The notes: generated from the sequence alone by a model not told the origin. Positions 1-9,164 are shown, numbered from the stretch's first letter. The stretch is 64,000 bases of DNA from Lachnospiraceae bacterium (GCA_014804655.1 JAAUZK010000032.1:124001-188000), one strand, 5' to 3'. Translations and numbers: made by a program.

Positions 1-36
1 TTTCACTTCCCCGATAAACGGGACTTAAGCGGCAGC

Positions 37-525
37 TCATCTGTGTTTATGTAAGACCATTCGAATTTCTGTATTTGTCGTACCGAGTGTAATTTGTTTC
101 TTGGTTCCGTCAAATTGAAAACCGCATCTTTCATAGAACTTTATCGCTCGGAGATTGCCTTCAAGGACCCAAACATAATTTTTTCTATAGTCAGACAACT
201 TCTCAAGTGCGGCGCACATGAGCGCATAACCGATTTTTTTATCATAGTATTCCTTTAGAATGTATATAGAAAATATTTCACCTGTAAATGGTTCATCCCC
301 GCATACGCCATACCCGACGAAGCCGATGACCTTGTCATTTTCTTTGGCAATAAGAAGATTATCCGGCCAGCGAAATGCCATATCCGTACATTTCTCTATT
401 GTAAGGTTATCAAGATATGCTTGGTCAATAAGCCCTGAATAGGCATCCTGCCACGATTTCCAGTGCACATATGCTTTTCCCCTGATTTCAGAATCAGACT
501 CCATTGGTTTAATTATGATATCCAT
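37..525 (-). CDS. GNAT family N-acetyltransferase
   Basis: This 162-residue protein has the length and layout of a single-domain GNAT acetyltransferase, which moves an acetyl group from acetyl-CoA to an amine. The N-terminal half has the family's substrate-side helices (HWKSWQDAYSGLI). The central segment EYYDKKIGYALMCAAL fits the acetyl-CoA pyrophosphate-binding loop and helix, and FYERCGFQFDG is the usual C-terminal strand. The start is supported by GGGAGGG just upstream. It follows the DinB-like gene by 11 bases, and its ribosome site sits on that gene's stop codon, so the two are probably cotranscribed. The acceptor substrate cannot be read from the sequence. Confidence 0.88.
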   Translation of the reverse strand: MDIIIKPMESDSEIRGKAYVHWKSWQDAYSGLIDQAYLDNLTIEKCTDMAFRWPDNLLIAKENDKVIGFVGYGVCGDEPFTGEIFSIYILKEYYDKKIGYALMCAALEKLSDYRKNYVWVLEGNLRAIKFYERCGFQFDGTKKQITLGTTNTEIRMVLHKHR

Positions 526-536
526 GGTATCCCTCC

Positions 537-1058
537 CTAAAAATATTTTTCATAGTTCCCGCTGGGAAATGGATTTTCCAGACCTAAAACTTTTGGCCAC
601 AAGCCTGTGTCATCAATGATGAATCCCATGATCATTCCCATATGGCTATGCAAATGCCTGAACTGCGCTAAAATCAGGGTAAATTTGCAATATTCGCAAT
701 CGGGAGGACACTCTAATAGCTGTGCATCTGTCAGATCTGACATATATTTCTGCAGCTTCTGTGCAATATCATTGAAGTAACTTTCTATCTCATTTCTTGA
801 AAGAACCTTTTTGGAAATAACGTCCAGATTATTCAGATCTTTCTCATGTATGGTTGGTTCTTGAAAGTTCTTATCCCGAGGGTTGATGTACCATAAATCC
901 AATGAATGCAGCATATGATATATATGTTTCCACCCCGGCATCCCGCAATATTCCTTGCCCCACAATTCGTCCGGAACACAGTCTATGACATTTCTTACTT
1001 CCCACAAGGCTCTGTTCGTCTGTTCTTCTATAATTTCAATCAAAGTGTTTTGCTTCAT
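537..1058 (-). CDS. DinB-like protein
   Basis: The ORF track extends to 1181, but the start is placed at the internal ATG at 1058 because AAAAGGAG lies just before it and the upstream 41 residues look like untranslated leader. The 173-residue product is predicted all-helical with spaced histidines (WKHIYHMLHSLD near the N-terminus, FRHLHSHMGMI near the C-terminus). That is the pattern of the DinB/YfiT four-helix metal-binding family, often thiol-dependent transferases or hydrolases, or of unknown activity. It is the first gene of a probable operon with the downstream GNAT gene. The family call is good; the reaction is unknown. Confidence 0.78.
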   Translation of the reverse strand: MKQNTLIEIIEEQTNRALWEVRNVIDCVPDELWGKEYCGMPGWKHIYHMLHSLDLWYINPRDKNFQEPTIHEKDLNNLDVISKKVLSRNEIESYFNDIAQKLQKYMSDLTDAQLLECPPDCEYCKFTLILAQFRHLHSHMGMIMGFIIDDTGLWPKVLGLENPFPSGNYEKYF

Positions 1059-1088
1059 ATAGTTGCTCCTTTTCTGATATTTATGGAG

Positions 1089-1117
1089 AGTATAGCACAA
1101 CAGCGAAACCAAATCAA
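1089..1117 (-). promoter_or_regulatory. Sigma-A type promoter for the DinB-GNAT pair
   Basis: Read on the minus strand, TTGATT and TATACT are separated by exactly 17 bases, about 30 bases upstream of the DinB start codon. This is a good match to a vegetative promoter and supports the shorter DinB start. Confidence 0.6.
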
Positions 1118-1282
1118 ACAACCGGGAAGCAAACTTTATCAGCCCCTTTGCGGCCCGCTGTGCCTCTTTCATCCGGTGCATACGCAGCTTGTTCTATGAG
1201 AAATATCAAAAACTATTTGGAAATGCTGGGTGGGAGGATTATAATGTCACTTAAGGGAAATTTGAATTTGAAGGGAGAATTT

Positions 1283-1609
1283 ATGACTGACTTTAGTATA
1301 AATGAAATGCTGGATATGCAAAGGAGGCTTCAGGATAAATATAAAGACCAATGGGAAAAGATCTCTCCTGAAACGGGTAAAAACAAACTTCTCTGGATGA
1401 TAAGTGAAATTGGAGAAGTGATTGATATAATTAAGAAGCATGGAGATTTAAAGGCGTCCACCGATGTTAAATTAAGGGAAGACCTTGTTGAAGAAATGGC
1501 AGATGTTCTTATGTTTTATAATGATGTTATGTTGTGTTATGGAATATCTGCTGACGAGTTAAAACAAGCATATACTGCAAAGTTTGAAAAGAATATGACA
1601 CGCTGGTAA
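1283..1609 (+). CDS. MazG-like nucleotide pyrophosphohydrolase
   Basis: The start is set at ATG 1283, preceded by AAGGGAG; the track's longer form adds 45 residues that overlap the divergent DinB leader. The 108-residue product has the all-alpha NTP pyrophosphohydrolase pattern, with acidic pairs for magnesium in SEIGEVIDIIKKHGD and EEMADVLMF. Proteins of this MazG/dUTPase-like class remove pyrophosphate from (d)NTPs, often as house-cleaning enzymes. The second motif (EExxD) is intact. It is monocistronic in appearance, between a divergent DinB gene and a metallo-hydrolase. The nucleotide substrate is not predictable. Confidence 0.8.
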   Translation: MTDFSINEMLDMQRRLQDKYKDQWEKISPETGKNKLLWMISEIGEVIDIIKKHGDLKASTDVKLREDLVEEMADVLMFYNDVMLCYGISADELKQAYTAKFEKNMTRW

Positions 1610-1729
1610 ATTCTAATCGGGGCAAAAATTAGAATTGGATTATTTTACTAATTATTTTAAAGAGGGGATTAATACAGAAGAATCTTATAGAAAAACGATT
1701 GATTGAAGTTCGATTTGGAGGATATAGCA

Positions 1730-2533
1730 ATGGTGAGATTAGTGATGTTGGGAACAGGACATGCAATGGTAACGAAATGCTATAATACATGTTTTGTCAT
1801 AGATAGCGATCATGGCTCTGTTATGGTGGATGCAGGCGGTGGAAACGGCATTTTAGTTCAAGTGGAAAAAGCAGGTCTGGACTGGTCAAAGATAAGAGCG
1901 TTATTCATTACGCATGCACATACCGACCATATTCTCGGAGGAATCTGGGTGCTGCGGAAGATAAATACATTAATAAAACATAATGAATACGATGGTTTCT
2001 TTAATGTATATGGATTTGCAGAAAATTTAAACTACCTGAAATGCAATTGTGATTTTTTATTAAATGATACATTGAGCGATCAGATACAGTTTATTCCGAT
2101 AAACGGAGAAGATAAATTTTCGGAATGCGGGATAGAGTTTGAGGCAATCAATATAAATTCCACCAAGAAAGCACAGTTGGGATTCAGAGCTGTTATCAGT
2201 AATTATGATAAAATATTGACTTTGGTGTGTTTGGGCGACGAACCATGTCATGAGACCAGCGAGGATTATGTTAAGAATGCGGATTGGTTATTATCAGAGG
2301 CGTTTTGCTTAAGAAGCGAGAAGGAATTATTTCATCCGTATGAAAAGAAACATAGCACGGCATATGATGCGGGACAAACAGCGGAGAGGTTAGGCGTTAA
2401 AAATTTACTTTTATATCATACGGAGGACACTGATCTGGAAAATCGTGCAAAAAAATATACTGAAGAAGTTATGCAAAGTTATACCGGAAATATATTTGTA
2501 CCTGATGACTTGGAAGTGATTAGAATTTTGTAA
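1730..2533 (+). CDS. MBL-fold metallo-hydrolase
   Basis: A 267-residue metallo-beta-lactamase-fold hydrolase. The zinc motif THAHTDH falls at residues 61-67, where the family places HxHxDH after the first beta-sandwich half. Later acidic and histidine residues (GDEPCHE, HPYEKKHS, LYHTED) fit the remaining metal ligands, so the active site looks complete. ATG 1730 is chosen over the track's TTG at 1703 because GGAGG sits 8 bases upstream. The overall form resembles tRNase Z/arylsulfatase-like MBL proteins, but the length and the missing exosite region argue against tRNase Z itself. It ends just before hemA. The substrate is unknown. Confidence 0.85.
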   Translation: MVRLVMLGTGHAMVTKCYNTCFVIDSDHGSVMVDAGGGNGILVQVEKAGLDWSKIRALFITHAHTDHILGGIWVLRKINTLIKHNEYDGFFNVYGFAENLNYLKCNCDFLLNDTLSDQIQFIPINGEDKFSECGIEFEAININSTKKAQLGFRAVISNYDKILTLVCLGDEPCHETSEDYVKNADWLLSEAFCLRSEKELFHPYEKKHSTAYDAGQTAERLGVKNLLLYHTEDTDLENRAKKYTEEVMQSYTGNIFVPDDLEVIRIL

Positions 2534-2625
2534 TATGGAATGCTGAGAGTTATGATTTTTGGAATTTTGAGTCTGGTAGCCAGTGAATGCACAAAGACGC
2601 AGATTTCGGATATATGGGGTTAGGT

Positions 2626-3756
2626 ATGGAATGCATTAGTATTAATCACAAGACAGCAAAATCTTCGGACAGGCAGAGATGTTTTGTACCTAAGGAGGAA
2701 ACAGAGAATTATTTGCGAGACATCATGAATCTGGACAGGGTGGAACAGTGCGTGCTCCTGTCCACTTGTAATCGTACGGAAATCTATGTGCAGGGAGAAG
2801 AAAACTGCTTTAAAGGATTGGAAGAAGTGATGGCAAGGGCTGCCGGCGGCGATGTGCAGTGGATTCGGAGTCTGGTCAGGCGGTATCAGGGCAGAGCGGC
2901 TGTGCAGCATCTTTTCCGGGTGGTCTGTGGGATGGAATCTATGGTGATCGGAGAGGATGAAATCTTGGGGCAAGTGCGGGAAGCCTATATGTTTTCTAAA
3001 GATCGCGGATATACGGACTACGAGCTAAACAGTGTTTTTCAGGCTGCGCTGGCATGTGCCAAGCGTGTGAAGACAGAGACGATGATCTCTAAGACTTCCG
3101 TGTCCGTGGCAACGTTGGCGGCAAATGAAGTATTCCGTCTTCCCTTGGCGCAAAAGACCGTGCTTCTGATGGGAAGCAGCGGACAGATGGGCGGTATTAT
3201 CTTAAAAAATCTTTTGAGTCAGGAGAACATTCGCGTCATAGCAACGGTCAGATCTCATAACGGGATATACCAAAGCGGTAATCCGCGGGTGGAAAATGTA
3301 GATTATCAGGATCGATATGATTATCTTGAGGAGGCGGATGCGGTTATCTCCGCCACATCCAGTCCCCATTATACATTGATGGCGGAAAAGGTGATAAATG
3401 CCATAAAAACGCCTAAAGAGAGGTTGTTTCTGGATATATCCATGCCGCCGGATATCGATGAGGATGTTGCGGGGATAGAAAACTGCTGTCTTGTCTCGCT
3501 GGATGATATTAACCAATTGGCGGAAGAAAACAACAGACGGAAAGAACAGGCTCTTATGGAGGCAGATGAGATTCTTAAGGAAGACCTCGACATGATCTGC
3601 AAGGTATTGGCTTTCCACCGGTTTACCGAGGAGGATGCCGGATGGAAAGAACGGTATGAAAGCTGGCCTGCTGAAAAGTTGCTTTATCTGTTGCGGGATG
3701 AACTGGACAGCGCTTCCTTTGAGGCGGTTTTGGGAGTGTTGGGGCGTGTGGAGTGA
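2626..3756 (+). CDS. hemA: Glutamyl-tRNA reductase
   Basis: HemA reduces glutamyl-tRNA to glutamate-1-semialdehyde with NADPH, the first step of the C5 tetrapyrrole pathway. Visible signatures are SINHKTA at the N-terminus, the catalytic-cysteine motif LSTCNRTEIY, GEDEILGQVREAY, an NADPH-binding segment MGSSGQMGG and a helical C-terminal dimerisation part. Starting at ATG 2626 puts the catalytic Cys at residue 48, where the family has it; the track start at 2587 would add 13 unmatched residues, and 2614 is also possible. At 376 residues it is slightly short for the family. It heads the dispersed hem gene set. The VOC gene that follows 41 bases later is unrelated and is probably an insertion or hitch-hiker. 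Confidence 0.96.
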   Translation: MECISINHKTAKSSDRQRCFVPKEETENYLRDIMNLDRVEQCVLLSTCNRTEIYVQGEENCFKGLEEVMARAAGGDVQWIRSLVRRYQGRAAVQHLFRVVCGMESMVIGEDEILGQVREAYMFSKDRGYTDYELNSVFQAALACAKRVKTETMISKTSVSVATLAANEVFRLPLAQKTVLLMGSSGQMGGIILKNLLSQENIRVIATVRSHNGIYQSGNPRVENVDYQDRYDYLEEADAVISATSSPHYTLMAEKVINAIKTPKERLFLDISMPPDIDEDVAGIENCCLVSLDDINQLAEENNRRKEQALMEADEILKEDLDMICKVLAFHRFTEEDAGWKERYESWPAEKLLYLLRDELDSASFEAVLGVLGRVE

Positions 3757-3797
3757 GTGGAGCGGAAAAAGGATATTACGAAAAAGGAGGGAACAAA

Positions 3798-4220
3798 ATG
3801 AACATTGTACCTACATTAAATTTTGGAGGGAATTGTCGCGAAGCGATTCATATGTACGAAAAGGCATTTAACGGGAAGATCAGTTGCCTGATTACATATA
3901 GAGAGGCGGATGATCCTGAATATAACCCGATTCTTAAAGAGAGTGAAAGAGATTATATATATCATTCGGAACTTGTATTGGGTAATCAAAGGATCATTAT
4001 GAGTGATCATGTGGATATTGAGTTTCAAACGTGCTATTCTAATTTTCTTACCATTATGTATGATACGAAAGAAGAAGTGCAGCGGGCATATGAGATTATG
4101 AAAGAGGGAAGCAGGACAATATATCAAATGGAAGCTACTCCATACAGTTCCTGTCGGGTAGTTTTTGTTGATAAGTTTGGTATTCGCTGGGGAATTATGA
4201 CAGAGCAGACGGAACGGTAA
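3798..4220 (+). CDS. VOC family (PhnB-like) protein
   Basis: A 140-residue vicinal-oxygen-chelate fold protein of the PhnB/YdhR-like branch. The start NIVPTLNFGGNCREAIHMYE and the segment YIYHSELVLGNQRIIMSD match the two beta-alpha-beta modules of these proteins. ATG 3798 is preceded by AAGGAGGG; the track's longer frame overlaps hemA. PhnB-like proteins are often annotated as 3-demethylubiquinone methyltransferase or glyoxalase relatives, but most have no proven activity. It lies 41 bases after hemA and may be cotranscribed with it, although it has no evident role in tetrapyrrole synthesis. Confidence 0.85.
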   Translation: MNIVPTLNFGGNCREAIHMYEKAFNGKISCLITYREADDPEYNPILKESERDYIYHSELVLGNQRIIMSDHVDIEFQTCYSNFLTIMYDTKEEVQRAYEIMKEGSRTIYQMEATPYSSCRVVFVDKFGIRWGIMTEQTER

Positions 4221-4350
4221 TTTCCGACTTATGATACTGGAAAATTAAATTAAAATATATTGAGGCAAGTACTATGAAAACTGCGTTCTATTTCATCCAA
4301 AAGCAAACGTGTAAGTTGAAGAAATGGGGAAACTCAAATGTTGGAGGACA

Positions 4351-4379
4351 TTGACTTTTGTCAGAAAAAGAATTATTAT
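4351..4379 (+). promoter_or_regulatory. Promoter of the chemotaxis receptor gene
   Basis: TTGACT and TATTAT lie 17 bases apart, about 42 bases upstream of the receptor start codon, followed by the ribosome site GGAGGGG. No other gene start is nearby. The rest of the 200-base gap shows only a 26-codon ATG frame with no convincing ribosome site. Confidence 0.5.
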
Positions 4380-4420
4380 CTACAATATAGGATAATTTAT
4401 TAAAATACGGAGGGGATTAT

Positions 4421-6112
4421 ATGGGAGAAGGGCAAAATGCACAAACGAAAAAGCGCAAGGGCAGTATAAAAACGATTTTATTATCATTTGTTTTGGGATT
4501 CCTGTTGGCTTCAACAGTGATAAATGTTGTTTTGACTGCTGTTATAGTTCGAAATGAAATTACGAGCGTTATGATTGACAAAGCAACTGAAATGGCTTAC
4601 GAGATTGCAAGAGAGGCAGAGTTCATCTTGAATTCCGAGGATGACCCTATTCCCGATCTGATTGATTTTGTCAGGGGAAAGGCCGGACAGGATAACATTA
4701 CATATGCCATTGTGATAGATACTAATGTACAAGCCGTGGCACACAGTGATCCGAATAAACAGGATAAAACTTATTCTGATGAGTATACTGTTACCAGTGC
4801 AACTAAAGGAGTACAGCAGTTCACCAAATGGTATGCCGAGACCCAGAAAGAATGGACATATGACATCATGCAGCCCATTTACAAAGGCGATGAACTGTAT
4901 GGCGTGATGGATATTGCAATTCCTGAGAGCGGGGTTTCTTCTGTTGTAAATACGGTACTTTGGGCACAGGCTATTATCGGTATCGTTTCCTTCTTTGCCA
5001 TTGCAATTATCATGTATTTACTGATTGGCGCTGTTGTTAAGGATATCAGATCACTTGACGTCCTTGTGGGAAAGACGGCTAAGCTTGACTTTAGCGATGA
5101 TAACAGCGAGGTCATCCGAATGAAGAATAACGAAATCGGCAACATGACCCGTGTCATTACGGATATGCGGCGAAATCTTAAGCAGGTGATAGAAGATATC
5201 ATCCATACAAGCAATTCTCTGGCGGAAGCTGCTTCTGTTCTGTCGGGTATTGCCGAGGACAGTGTGAGGACCACCAATGAAATTTCCGATGCAATTGGTA
5301 TGGTTGCAAAGACTGCCGAGACTCAAGCGGCCGATACGGAGCGGGGAGTTGACCAGGCCAACGAACTGGCAGATAATATTGACCGGGTTCTTGGCAGCAC
5401 CACGGATATTGAGAGAATGACTGGAAATATGGATAGTCTCAGCGAGGAAGGTGTGGACGTTGTCCGGAAATTAGGAGACTGGGCTGTTAAGAATAAGGAT
5501 TCTTCAGAGAACGTCAGCAGGATCATCCAAGAGGTTGCCCGTGCATCTGCTGATATTTCCAGCATCGTAAATACCATTACGGAAATTGCAAATCAGACCA
5601 ACCTCCTTGCGCTCAATGCTTCCATTGAATCTGCAAGAGCAGGTGAAAGCGGACGTGGTTTCGCGGTAGTTGCGGAAGAGATTAGAAAGTTGTCCGAACA
5701 GACTTCAAAGGCTACCGAGAAGATAGCGGAGAATATCGATGCAATCCAGAACACTTCCAAGAATGCCGTTTCCGAAATAGAAGAGAGTCTTAAGATTGTT
5801 GATAATAATACTCAGGCGGCCGAAGAAACCATGGTTATCTTTAACAATATCAAGAAAGAGCTTGATGATACTATTGTTGCGGTAAAGAAGGTAAGTGAGC
5901 TTTCTGACCAGATGAATCATTGCAAGGAAACCATCACCAACGTGATTCATAACATTTCCGATGCCGCGGTTAACACATCCGCAAGTACCCAGCAGGTTTC
6001 CGCATCCGCGCAGGAACAACTCAGGGGTATCAATACTGTTGCTGCAAACGCAGACAATTTGAATAAGATGGCTTCGAATCTGAAGGATGAGATGAGTCGG
6101 TTCAAACTGTAA
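4421..6112 (+). CDS. Methyl-accepting chemotaxis protein
   Basis: A 563-residue transmembrane chemoreceptor. Order of parts: short basic N-terminus, first membrane helix near residues 20-42, an extracellular single-Cache-like sensor region to about 180, second membrane helix ([20 protein letters not shown]), HAMP segment, then the long coiled-coil signalling domain. The cytoplasmic hairpin tip that contacts CheA/CheW is clear ([20 protein letters not shown], then [14 protein letters not shown]). The sensor is typical of receptors for small organic acids or amino acids, but the ligand is unknown. No other chemotaxis gene is in the window, so it is an orphan receptor. A strong terminator follows about 170 bases downstream. 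Confidence 0.95.
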   Translation: MGEGQNAQTKKRKGSIKTILLSFVLGFLLASTVINVVLTAVIVRNEITSVMIDKATEMAYEIAREAEFILNSEDDPIPDLIDFVRGKAGQDNITYAIVIDTNVQAVAHSDPNKQDKTYSDEYTVTSATKGVQQFTKWYAETQKEWTYDIMQPIYKGDELYGVMDIAIPESGVSSVVNTVLWAQAIIGIVSFFAIAIIMYLLIGAVVKDIRSLDVLVGKTAKLDFSDDNSEVIRMKNNEIGNMTRVITDMRRNLKQVIEDIIHTSNSLAEAASVLSGIAEDSVRTTNEISDAIGMVAKTAETQAADTERGVDQANELADNIDRVLGSTTDIERMTGNMDSLSEEGVDVVRKLGDWAVKNKDSSENVSRIIQEVARASADISSIVNTITEIANQTNLLALNASIESARAGESGRGFAVVAEEIRKLSEQTSKATEKIAENIDAIQNTSKNAVSEIEESLKIVDNNTQAAEETMVIFNNIKKELDDTIVAVKKVSELSDQMNHCKETITNVIHNISDAAVNTSASTQQVSASAQEQLRGINTVAANADNLNKMASNLKDEMSRFKL

Positions 6113-6280
6113 GGCGGAGCCGAGAGCATATATTTTATCCGGATAATATCCGGTTATACCCCTTGTGAATCTTTTCCATATGATAGAATAAATTTGTATT
6201 TCAGCTGAAAGCAATACAGATGAGATGGCGCTATATGGAAAGAAAAGAGAACTTGCTCCATTTTCTCGCTATTTTCTTGT

Positions 6281-6323
6281 CAGCTACGGCAATGATATTA
6301 AAGCCGTAGCTGCCTTTTATTTT
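6281..6323 (+). terminator. Rho-independent terminator after the chemoreceptor
   Basis: A perfect 10-bp inverted repeat, CAGCTACGGC and GCCGTAGCTG with a 12-base loop, is followed directly by a T-rich run (CCTTTTATTTT). It ends transcription before the decayed GntR fusion. Confidence 0.88.
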
Positions 6324-6360
6324 AGGGCTGATTTTAACAGTAATTGATATATGTTGTTCA

Positions 6361-6375
6361 TGTACAACAAGTATA
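6361..6375. promoter_or_regulatory. Degenerate GntR operator (relic)
   Basis: TGTAC-AACAA-GTATA is one base from the perfect repeat TGTAC-N5-GTACA found in front of the intact GntR gene at 26050-26064, and it occupies the same place relative to the start codon. It appears to be the operator that came with the GntR copy now decayed at 6399. Confidence 0.5.
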
Positions 6376-6398
6376 TTATGGAACAAAAGAGGGATGGA

Positions 6399-7277
6399 AT
6401 GGAAATTATAATTAGCAGTAATACGAGCAAATCTATATAAGAGCAGATTACTTTACAAATAAAGGTCATGATTATGAGCGGCGAATTACAGACTGGCGAT
6501 CCTATTTCCTATATGCGAACGTTGGCAAAGTCCATTCATGCGCAGGACGCAGGGGAAACGATGATAAAAAAAATCTTGTTCCAACAGGGAGCTACAGTGT
6601 CAGATACCCCGACCGATGTCATCACAGATGCTCCTAATGATGATATTCAGAAAACTGCCTCTGAAATTCATATCAGCATGAGCGATATTATCATGAACGA
6701 GATTGATGGTTTTGCAAGTGCGGATTATGCACGATATAATCCGGAAACAAAGGATGAAGTTGTTTGGAGTAAAGAAGATATTGCAAATTATTATGGAACA
6801 GATTTGACACCCGCGTATATCTCTGATGGTTTGTTTGTTTCTCCTCGAAACGATACCACAACAGTTTATACTGAGCCAGACGGTACCGTCGTAGAAGATA
6901 CAGTAATGCTTAGTTTTTACCACGCCTATTATGAAGATGGCAGTCCGAAGTTTACCGCAGATGTCGCCGCCTGTTATGGATTTTTGGTTACGGATTCAAA
7001 GATATGAATTATAAATGACTGCGATTATCTTTTGCCGGGAAATGAAGCGAAAACTTCTGATATTGAGGGAATAACGATTACATTTGGGCAGCGCTCCATG
7101 CCGTATGGTCCATATGATCCTGAAACACATGAGCCGTCCGGCTACTATGATGTGTATGTAGCTCAATTTGAACAAGTCGGAATCGAATATTGTATTGTTG
7201 CTAAACAAATGGAAGCAGAGGAAGTGGTGAAAGTTGTATCATCTATCATTTGCGGAGGAAAAGCAATTATTAATTAA
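6399..7277 (+). pseudogene. Decayed GntR-HTH / secreted-domain fusion
   Basis: Reading from ATG 6399, the first ~50 codons match the YtrA-type GntR regulator at 26096 (MEIIIS..., then IMSGELQTGDP and LAKSIH), but codon 14 is TAA where the intact copy reads Tyr. After SIH the match stops and the frame continues in-phase into an unrelated acidic ~220-residue sequence, broken again by TGA at 7005-7007; the same frame resumes at once with ...CDYLLPGNEAKTSD and runs to 7277. The downstream part, ending in GIEYCIVAKQMEAEEVVKVV, is vaguely like DUF4367-type domains found with sigma factors; that call is weak. The GntR helix-turn-helix is truncated, so this cannot make a working regulator. Confidence 0.75.
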
Positions 7278-7400
7278 GTGATCATATCCTATTATAAATT
7301 TGGTGAGCAAAAGTTTCCAATATATTGTATAATATAAAACTATTGAAGAAGTATTTTTTTTAATAATATTTTTTTAGATTAGGTATGGGATGTGAATATT

Positions 7401-7703
7401 ATGAAAACTATTACAATATGCGGCAGCATAAAATATGAAAAGGAAATGCCAATAATAGCATTCAAATTGGAAACAAAACATGGCTATAATGTTCTGCAAT
7501 GTGTATACAATGTAGAAAAGGAAGAATTAACCTCCCTTGAAGCGAAGGCACTCAAAGAAGCACATTACAAAAAGATAGATATCTCTGACGGAATTTATGT
7601 TGTAGATATTGAAGAGTATATAGGCGATTCTACAAGAGAAGAAATAAGGTACGCAAAAGAACATAAAAAGGAAATTATATTACATTCAAGCTTTGATTTA
7701 TAG
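7401..7703 (+). CDS. DUF4406 / deoxyribosyltransferase-like small protein
   Basis: A 100-residue protein with an alpha/beta fold. The N-terminal strand TITICGSIKYEKEM, the middle KKIDISDGIYVVDIEEYIG and the end TREEIRYAKEHKKEI follow the pattern of the nucleoside 2-deoxyribosyltransferase-like/DUF4406 family, common in phages and mobile regions: GS motif, then D-x-YVVD, then a glutamate-containing helix. ATG 7401 is used; the track's GTG at 7392 is also possible. The surrounding DNA is visibly AT-richer than the hem genes, suggesting acquisition. The next gene begins with the same unusual GTGAATATTATGA start context. Enzyme activity is not shown by the sequence alone. Confidence 0.6.
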   Translation: MKTITICGSIKYEKEMPIIAFKLETKHGYNVLQCVYNVEKEELTSLEAKALKEAHYKKIDISDGIYVVDIEEYIGDSTREEIRYAKEHKKEIILHSSFDL

Positions 7704-7763
7704 AGTATACATTATACATCGAGAATATCAGAGGATATGATATAGTTTAATAAAGTGAATATT

Positions 7764-8513
7764 ATGAATAATAAACAACAGATTTTATTGAAAATAGAAC
7801 AACTCCTGAATGCCTATAATAATGGGCTTCTTGGCGGAGAGAAGATGCCGGAACATGAAAATCCGGGATTAAATATCGCATCCAAGGAGAATTATTTATT
7901 CTTTACGCTTCCCATGGCGCTTAATTATCAGAGAAATTCGTATGTATTATGGGAATGCGCAAATAAGATGTATAACGGGTCACCGGATGTGTACGATTGT
8001 AAAAGCGTAATAGATATGCCGGACAATAAATTAAGAGATATATTGGTTAAGTATAAGGTTGCTTTACAGCCGAATAAACAACCTGAAATCTGGAAAGCAC
8101 TATGCACCACATTTATGCAGGAATTTGACGGAGATGTTCGTATATTTTTTAAAAGAATGAATTATGAAGTGCGTCAAATACAATCATATATACAACAGAA
8201 TAAAAAGAAATTTCCATATCTTGGTGGTAACAAGATAAGTAACTATTGGTTATATGTTATGGAACAATACACGGATGCAGCGTTTAAGGATAGAGAGAAT
8301 ATTACAGTTGCTCCCGATACTCATGTGATACAGGCAAGTGTAAGGTTGGGTGTTATTACAGACGAAGAATCTTCTTTATCAAATGTACAAGAGATTGTTA
8401 CTGCACGCTGGAAAGAATTGCTTAAGGAAACAGATTATGTTCCGATTGACATACATACACCTATGTGGCTGTGGAGCAGAGGAAAATTTTCTTTTAAGAC
8501 GATCAATTTGTAA
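7764..8513 (+). CDS. HhH-GPD-like protein (possible DNA glycosylase relative)
   Basis: A 249-residue protein with no confident name. The middle contains FPYLGGNKISNYWLYVM, then VAPDTHVIQASVRLG, and near the end YVPIDIHTPMWLWSRGKF. This order resembles helix-hairpin-helix DNA glycosylases of the AGOG/endonuclease III superfamily: a hairpin with a GG/K-x-x-NYW pattern, then an aspartate in a P-x-DTHV-type helix start, then a C-terminal histidine/serine segment. No iron-sulfur cysteine cluster is visible. The first 90 residues are helical and unfamiliar. The glycosylase link is an inference from motif order; it could be a catalytically different relative. It lies 60 bases after the DUF4406-like gene in AT-rich DNA. 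Confidence 0.5.
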   Translation: MNNKQQILLKIEQLLNAYNNGLLGGEKMPEHENPGLNIASKENYLFFTLPMALNYQRNSYVLWECANKMYNGSPDVYDCKSVIDMPDNKLRDILVKYKVALQPNKQPEIWKALCTTFMQEFDGDVRIFFKRMNYEVRQIQSYIQQNKKKFPYLGGNKISNYWLYVMEQYTDAAFKDRENITVAPDTHVIQASVRLGVITDEESSLSNVQEIVTARWKELLKETDYVPIDIHTPMWLWSRGKFSFKTINL

Positions 8514-8559
8514 TTGTAATTTGTTTAGGGGTCAAAATAAAACTAAGGAGGAAGTGAAT

Positions 8560-8907
8560 ATGCCGTTTACTGAAATATGTATTTATCAAGTCAAGCCGCA
8601 AAAAGTGGAGGAATTCGAAGCGCTAATGCTTGAAGCCAAAAGCTTTCTGGAAAAACAGGAGGGTTTGCTTTTGCTTCGGTTTAGCAAAAGAGGGTATCAC
8701 ATAGACATGGATCAGATTAAGGAGGGACTTCCGCCTCTTCAAATCACTCGTATTGTAAAAAGTGTTAAGTATATGCTTTATTGGGAATTTGATACGAAAG
8801 AAAGCTACGGCGTGGCACAAAAAAATCTTTACGACAGCTATTGGAAGTCAATCGAAAAGTGCTTAGTCGTTCCGCATGACAAATATTTAGGAGAAGTGTT
8901 ATTTTGA
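8560..8907 (+). CDS. Small dimeric alpha/beta-barrel (ABM-like) protein
   Basis: A 115-residue protein beginning MPFTEICIYQVKPQKVEEFE, the typical first strand of antibiotic-biosynthesis-monooxygenase-like dimeric alpha/beta barrels. KSFLEKQEGLLLLRF supplies the first helix and second strand, and YMLYWEFDTKESY the third strand and second helix. Start ATG 8560 follows AAGGAGGAAG; the track's 8350 start lies inside the upstream gene in another frame and is rejected. Such proteins are often small heme-, quinol- or aldehyde-handling enzymes, or have no known function. The remnant of an acetyltransferase begins directly at its stop codon. Confidence 0.7.
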   Translation: MPFTEICIYQVKPQKVEEFEALMLEAKSFLEKQEGLLLLRFSKRGYHIDMDQIKEGLPPLQITRIVKSVKYMLYWEFDTKESYGVAQKNLYDSYWKSIEKCLVVPHDKYLGEVLF

Positions 8908-9127
8908 TACGGAAGTCATAGAACAGGCTAATGCAAACGGCGGCGGAACAGAAAGCTGGAAATGTGCCTTGCGTAAGGCGGCACAAAGTATGGTGGAAAA
9001 AGAAGAAATCCAAGGATATTTAACATATGACAATGGAATATCTGTCGGCTGGTATAACGCAAATGACAAAGGAAGTTATTACCGGTTTGGAGAATTCAGT
9101 CCGACGAGCTTCCGGTATTTGTGCTAG
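8906..9127 (+). pseudogene. GNAT acetyltransferase fragment
   Basis: An open frame without a start codon or ribosome site reads ...GGGTESWKCALRK, then EEIQGYLTYDNGISVGWYNA and NDKGSYYRFGEF, and ends at TAG 9125. This is the middle of a widespread clostridial GNAT family in which QGYLAY...GxxVGWCNANDR precedes the acetyl-CoA site. The N-terminus and the whole C-terminal half are missing, so it is a leftover rather than a working gene. It is too short and startless for the ORF track. Confidence 0.65.
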
Positions 9128-9164
9128 AATAAGAAGAAAGAGTGAGAAGGACGGTGAATAGACT

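Noticed and set aside
2534-2625. Cobalamin or other riboswitch ahead of hemA
   Set aside because: The gap is short and lacks a B12-box-like core or stable stems.
4274-4354. 26-codon ATG frame ahead of the chemoreceptor
   Set aside because: Weak ribosome site, no resemblance to a known small protein, and it ends within the likely promoter region.
5705-6214. 169-residue minus-strand ORF
   Set aside because: It is a shadow of the chemoreceptor's coiled-coil coding sequence.
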